Assembly (NCBI GenBank): GCA_003171235.1
Contig: PMYM01000176.1
Coordinates: forward strand, 22,298 to 38,872
From: Phycisphaerales bacterium
GTDB taxonomy: Bacteria > Planctomycetota > Phycisphaerae > SM23-33
Length of the DNA: 16,575 nt
Direction: 5' to 3'
Below the pieces are notes generated by a model, which did no database searches, was not told the DNA's origin, and worked only from the letters and a program-made list of their open reading frames with translations. How positions within the stretch are numbered: position 1 is the stretch's first letter; the number at the start of each line of letters is the position of its first letter. Below are positions 14,219 through 16,575 of the stretch, in pieces. Made by a program: the position numbers and the translations under genes.

Positions 14219-15979
14219 CTAGATGCGGCGGAGGGGGACGGGGCTGGAGGGCGGCCGGGTGTATCGCTTGATGCGGCCGGCAATCAGGCGGCAGGCCCAG
14301 CCGGCGGTCCGGCGGAGTGTGTGCCCCAGCCCCCACATGCCCAGCACCTGCGCCCCGCAATCCACCAGGTACAGCCGGGCCTTGGGGAAAAACAGGGAGA
14401 CCAGGAATCGCACCGGGTTGTAGAAGTACAGGTACGCCGCCAGGATGTTCAGCTGCTTACGCCAAGGCTGCCGGTGACGGGAGGCGGTCACGTAATTGCC
14501 GTCGAGCATGTGCGGCTGAACAGGTCTCCCGCCAGCGGATTCAATGACCAGCCCGGAAGCAAACGCATCTTCATACGTCCTGGAGCCTGGGGCGGGCGTG
14601 AACATCAGCACCTGCAGGCCAATGGCCCCGGCCTTTCGCAGGAGTTTCACCTGGTTGAGCAGACCCGCCGGCCGGCCGGGGGTGTAGAGCGGCTGGGCGT
14701 CGTGGTGCATGAGCATGGGCATGGGCGAAATGCCCTGGTGGCGAAGCAGTGCGAAGGCCTCGCGGGTGTTGTCGGGCGTCTGGCCCTTGCGGACCAGTGC
14801 CCCGGTCATATCCTCCACGCCCATCCACAGCGCCCGCAGGCCGGTCTTGCGCGCCGTGCGCAGATGATCCTTCATGGCCAACGTGTCGTGAACCGTGGCC
14901 TCAGTGCCCCAGCGTGCCCGGTCGCGAAGGTAGCCGCCGTTGAGCCTGGTGCCCTCCAGCGTTTCAAGGATTTCCACCGCGCGTTTCCGGTCATTGAAGA
15001 AGTTGTCGTCGGCGCCGAAAAAATACCTTATGCCGAATTCATTGTACAGGCGGACCATTTCATCGCCGATCCGCTGGCCGCTCTTGGATCGGAACTGGCG
15101 CTGGTTGTAGGCGGGAATGGGGCAGTACGGGCAACCGAAGCGGCAACCGGCAGTCAGCACGAGCGTGCCCAGGGGACTGTGCCTGCCAACCCGATCCGGC
15201 GGCAGCGGCTGCGAGGCCAGGGCAGCTTTTCGGGAGGGCGCTTCGAGCAGAGCGAATCCCAGGGCCGGGTGGGGCAGTTCGTCCAGGTCGCCCAGCAATC
15301 GCTGCGGACCGGTGTCCACAAGTTCTTCGGCCAGGCCTGATTTGTCCGCATGGGCATAGACCAGTCCCGGAATATCGTTCAGCGCCCCGGCGTCGCGGGC
15401 GCGGGCAAAGGCCGAACGCATAGATTCGCCGCCGGCCCGGAAATTCAGCAGCACCTCCAGCAGGTTCAGCAGGACATACTCCTCGCCCGTGACGGCCAAG
15501 TCTGCGCCCCAGGGCTGGGCGGGATCAAAAGCGAAGACGTCCCAGGGTTCGTAGATGACCTTGGGCCCGCCGGCGATAATCAGCGGGCGGCGCGAGGGCT
15601 CGATGCGGCAGGCGTCACGGATGAGGGCTTTGCACTGGGCCGTGTGGATCTGCATGCTGGAAACCATGAAGAGGTCGGGCAGGTTGCCGTCCAGGCGCAT
15701 CTGGGACGGCTGGAAATGCCGGTTCCATTGCCCGAGGACGATGCGGGTCCGGGCAAACCCCGCGTCGGCCATGGCCGAGCCGATGGCCCGCACGCCGGCA
15801 GGGGCGGCCCGGGTGTCGGCGAAGATGAACGGCAGCATCCGCGTGCGGTGGTCGAAGCTGCAGGCGATCACGCTGGCCAGTTCATGCCGTCCGGCCAGCA
15901 ACCGCAGGCGGCGGCGCAAGTCGGTCATGGCGCCCGGGGGAAGAAGTTCATCGCCGCGAACGCGGCAGGGCAATTCCAT
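14219..15979 (-). CDS. radical SAM protein with B12-binding-type N-terminal domain
   Basis: The 586-residue product carries the radical SAM cluster motif C279-X3-C283-X2-C286 (GCRFGCPYC), which binds the [4Fe-4S] cluster that cleaves S-adenosylmethionine. The preceding 250 residues have the layout of a cobalamin-binding Rossmann domain: DLFMVSSMQIHTAQCKALI, then PLIIAGGPKVIYEPWDVF, then a GEE turn (LAVTGEEYVLLNLLEVL). I see no DxHxxG motif, so the cobalamin may be held base-off without a protein histidine, or not bound at all. The C-terminal part has hydrophobic and basic stretches (VRFLVSLFFP, GRIKRYTRPP) that might touch the membrane. The substrate cannot be told. The start at 15979 has AGAGG nine bases upstream. 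It lies 30 bases downstream of the Rrf2 gene on the same strand, which points to one operon. Long plus-strand frames opposite it are shadows. Superfamily sure, reaction unknown. Confidence 0.9.
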   Translation of the reverse strand: MELPCRVRGDELLPPGAMTDLRRRLRLLAGRHELASVIACSFDHRTRMLPFIFADTRAAPAGVRAIGSAMADAGFARTRIVLGQWNRHFQPSQMRLDGNLPDLFMVSSMQIHTAQCKALIRDACRIEPSRRPLIIAGGPKVIYEPWDVFAFDPAQPWGADLAVTGEEYVLLNLLEVLLNFRAGGESMRSAFARARDAGALNDIPGLVYAHADKSGLAEELVDTGPQRLLGDLDELPHPALGFALLEAPSRKAALASQPLPPDRVGRHSPLGTLVLTAGCRFGCPYCPIPAYNQRQFRSKSGQRIGDEMVRLYNEFGIRYFFGADDNFFNDRKRAVEILETLEGTRLNGGYLRDRARWGTEATVHDTLAMKDHLRTARKTGLRALWMGVEDMTGALVRKGQTPDNTREAFALLRHQGISPMPMLMHHDAQPLYTPGRPAGLLNQVKLLRKAGAIGLQVLMFTPAPGSRTYEDAFASGLVIESAGGRPVQPHMLDGNYVTASRHRQPWRKQLNILAAYLYFYNPVRFLVSLFFPKARLYLVDCGAQVLGMWGLGHTLRRTAGWACRLIAGRIKRYTRPPSSPVPLRRI

Positions 15980-16009
15980 GCAGCTATGCCTCTGGATCAG
16001 GTTGACGCG

Positions 16010-16459
16010 TCAGATGCAGTACTCAGCGACGAAGCTGCGTTCCACCGCGCGTTCTCTCTTGGCCAGCTCAGCGAACGTCACTCGATCATAAACCGCTTCC
16101 ACCGCGGCCTTGGCCTCTTGCCATACCGCCAGCAGCGAACATCGCTCCTTCAGGGGGCAATCTCGCCCAGCGGGGCCCTTGGTGCAGCGAACCGGGTCAA
16201 GCGGGCCGTCCACCAGCCTGATGACCCGCCCCACGGTCAGTTCCTCGGGTTTGCAGGCAAGCCCAAACCCGCCCTGAACGCCGCGGCGAGCATCCACCAA
16301 GCCTGCTGTCTTCAACTCGTTGAGGATGTTCTCCAGGAATCGCTGAGGGATAGCCTGCCTGGCAGCGACCTCGCCACTTGGCACCGGGGCCTGGCCGTAG
16401 CGCTTTGCCAGTTCCAGCAAGGCCCGAACCGCGTATTGGCACTTTTGGCTGATACTCAT
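16010..16459 (-). CDS. Rrf2-family transcriptional regulator with a three-cysteine cluster motif
   Basis: The 149-residue product has the standard Rrf2 length. Residues 1-80 form a winged helix-turn-helix (start MSISQKCQYAVRALLELA, recognition region PQRFLENILNELKTAGLV, wing RRGVQGGFGLA). Residues 92-107 hold C92-X8-C101-X5-C107, the region where IscR, NsrR and related members bind an iron-sulfur cluster. IscR uses CX5CX5C, so the first gap here differs. Such proteins sense iron-sulfur status, nitric oxide, redox or iron; which one applies cannot be read from sequence. The start ATG (16459) has AAGGG seven bases upstream on the minus strand. The gene is followed after 30 bases by the radical SAM gene, an obvious target. 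An inverted repeat over its own ribosome site suggests autoregulation. Confidence 0.93.
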   Translation of the reverse strand: MSISQKCQYAVRALLELAKRYGQAPVPSGEVAARQAIPQRFLENILNELKTAGLVDARRGVQGGFGLACKPEELTVGRVIRLVDGPLDPVRCTKGPAGRDCPLKERCSLLAVWQEAKAAVEAVYDRVTFAELAKRERAVERSFVAEYCI

Positions 16460-16464
16460 GAATT

Positions 16465-16492
16465 AACCCTTATAAAGTTCACTCAATAGGTT
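16465..16492 (-). promoter_or_regulatory. candidate Rrf2 operator overlapping its own ribosome-binding site
   Basis: On the minus strand AACCTAT (16492-16486) and ATAAGGGTT (16473-16465) form a near-palindrome with a 12-base centre, in a markedly AT-rich patch of an otherwise GC-rich window. The AAGGG of the right arm (16471-16467) is the ribosome-binding site of the Rrf2 gene, so a bound repressor would cover the leader. A promoter should lie in the AT-rich stretch between here and the window end, but I cannot place -35/-10 boxes with good spacing. Confidence 0.4.
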
Positions 16493-16575
16493 ATGATTGT
16501 GGCAATAACACTGGCGAATTTCAAGCAAAATCCATCGGCATATGCCCGGGTGTATCATTGTAAGTAGTTGTAAAA
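16493..16575. other. AT-rich upstream region of the Rrf2 operon, right window edge
   Basis: This short stretch is AT-rich against the GC-rich background and has no reading frame I can support. It most likely contains the Rrf2/radical SAM promoter on the minus strand, and perhaps a divergent promoter for a gene beyond the edge. Confidence 0.35.

Noticed and set aside
13898..15340. 480-codon plus-strand frame
   Set aside because: It runs through the tRNA-Thr gene and antisense to the radical SAM gene, whose CX3CX2C motif and domain order are clear.
15350..16489. 379-codon plus-strand frame
   Set aside because: It is antisense to both the radical SAM and Rrf2 genes and reflects high-GC codon structure of the opposite strand.

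Overview
The window is GC-rich bacterial DNA. Its layout, an exosortase/EpsI-type pair beside capsule-export genes plus families of short GC-rich palindromes inserted between and inside genes, suggests a planctomycete or other member of the PVC group, probably environmental. That placement is inference from gene content and repeat style; no 16S rRNA or other phylogenetic marker is present.

Region by region: 1-408 is non-coding and holds a candidate promoter and a run of AGGGAC-type repeats. 409-933 encodes an orphan barstar-like protein with more AT-rich codon use than its neighbours. 934-1395 is non-coding and dominated by nested palindromes. 1396-3078 encodes a secreted lipoprotein of unknown function whose reading frame carries an in-frame, perfect 26-bp inverted repeat. 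3309-13523 is a tight five-gene plus-strand block: outer-membrane polysaccharide-export lipoprotein (OPX/Wza-like), exosortase, EpsI-like partner, a 1493-residue membrane-anchored TPR protein, and a Wzz/tyrosine-autokinase fusion (Wzc-like). 13524-14078 is gene-free, with three palindromic elements and one weak terminator candidate. A tRNA-Thr(UGU) gene follows at 14079-14150. On the minus strand, an Rrf2-family regulator (16459-16010) lies upstream of, and probably in an operon with, a B12-binding-type radical SAM protein (15979-14219).

How the genes fit together: the OPX lipoprotein (outer-membrane pore) and the Wzc-like protein (inner-membrane length control and motor) form the two ends of a trans-envelope polysaccharide exporter. 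The exosortase, EpsI-like protein and TPR protein match the protein-sorting machinery that usually accompanies exopolysaccharide clusters. No glycosyltransferase, flippase, polymerase or recognisable C-terminal sorting-tag substrate is in the window, so synthesis and cargo must be encoded elsewhere or just outside. The Rrf2/radical-SAM pair is a separate unit, probably controlled by an iron-sulfur-sensing repressor.

Points most worth a second look: the Walker A lysine of the Wzc-like kinase is replaced by arginine; a nested palindromic element sits in frame inside the lipoprotein gene and relatives of it lie in the intergenic regions; the lipoprotein start may hide a one-base frameshift or a leader ORF; and the Rrf2 repressor has a possible operator over its own ribosome-binding site.
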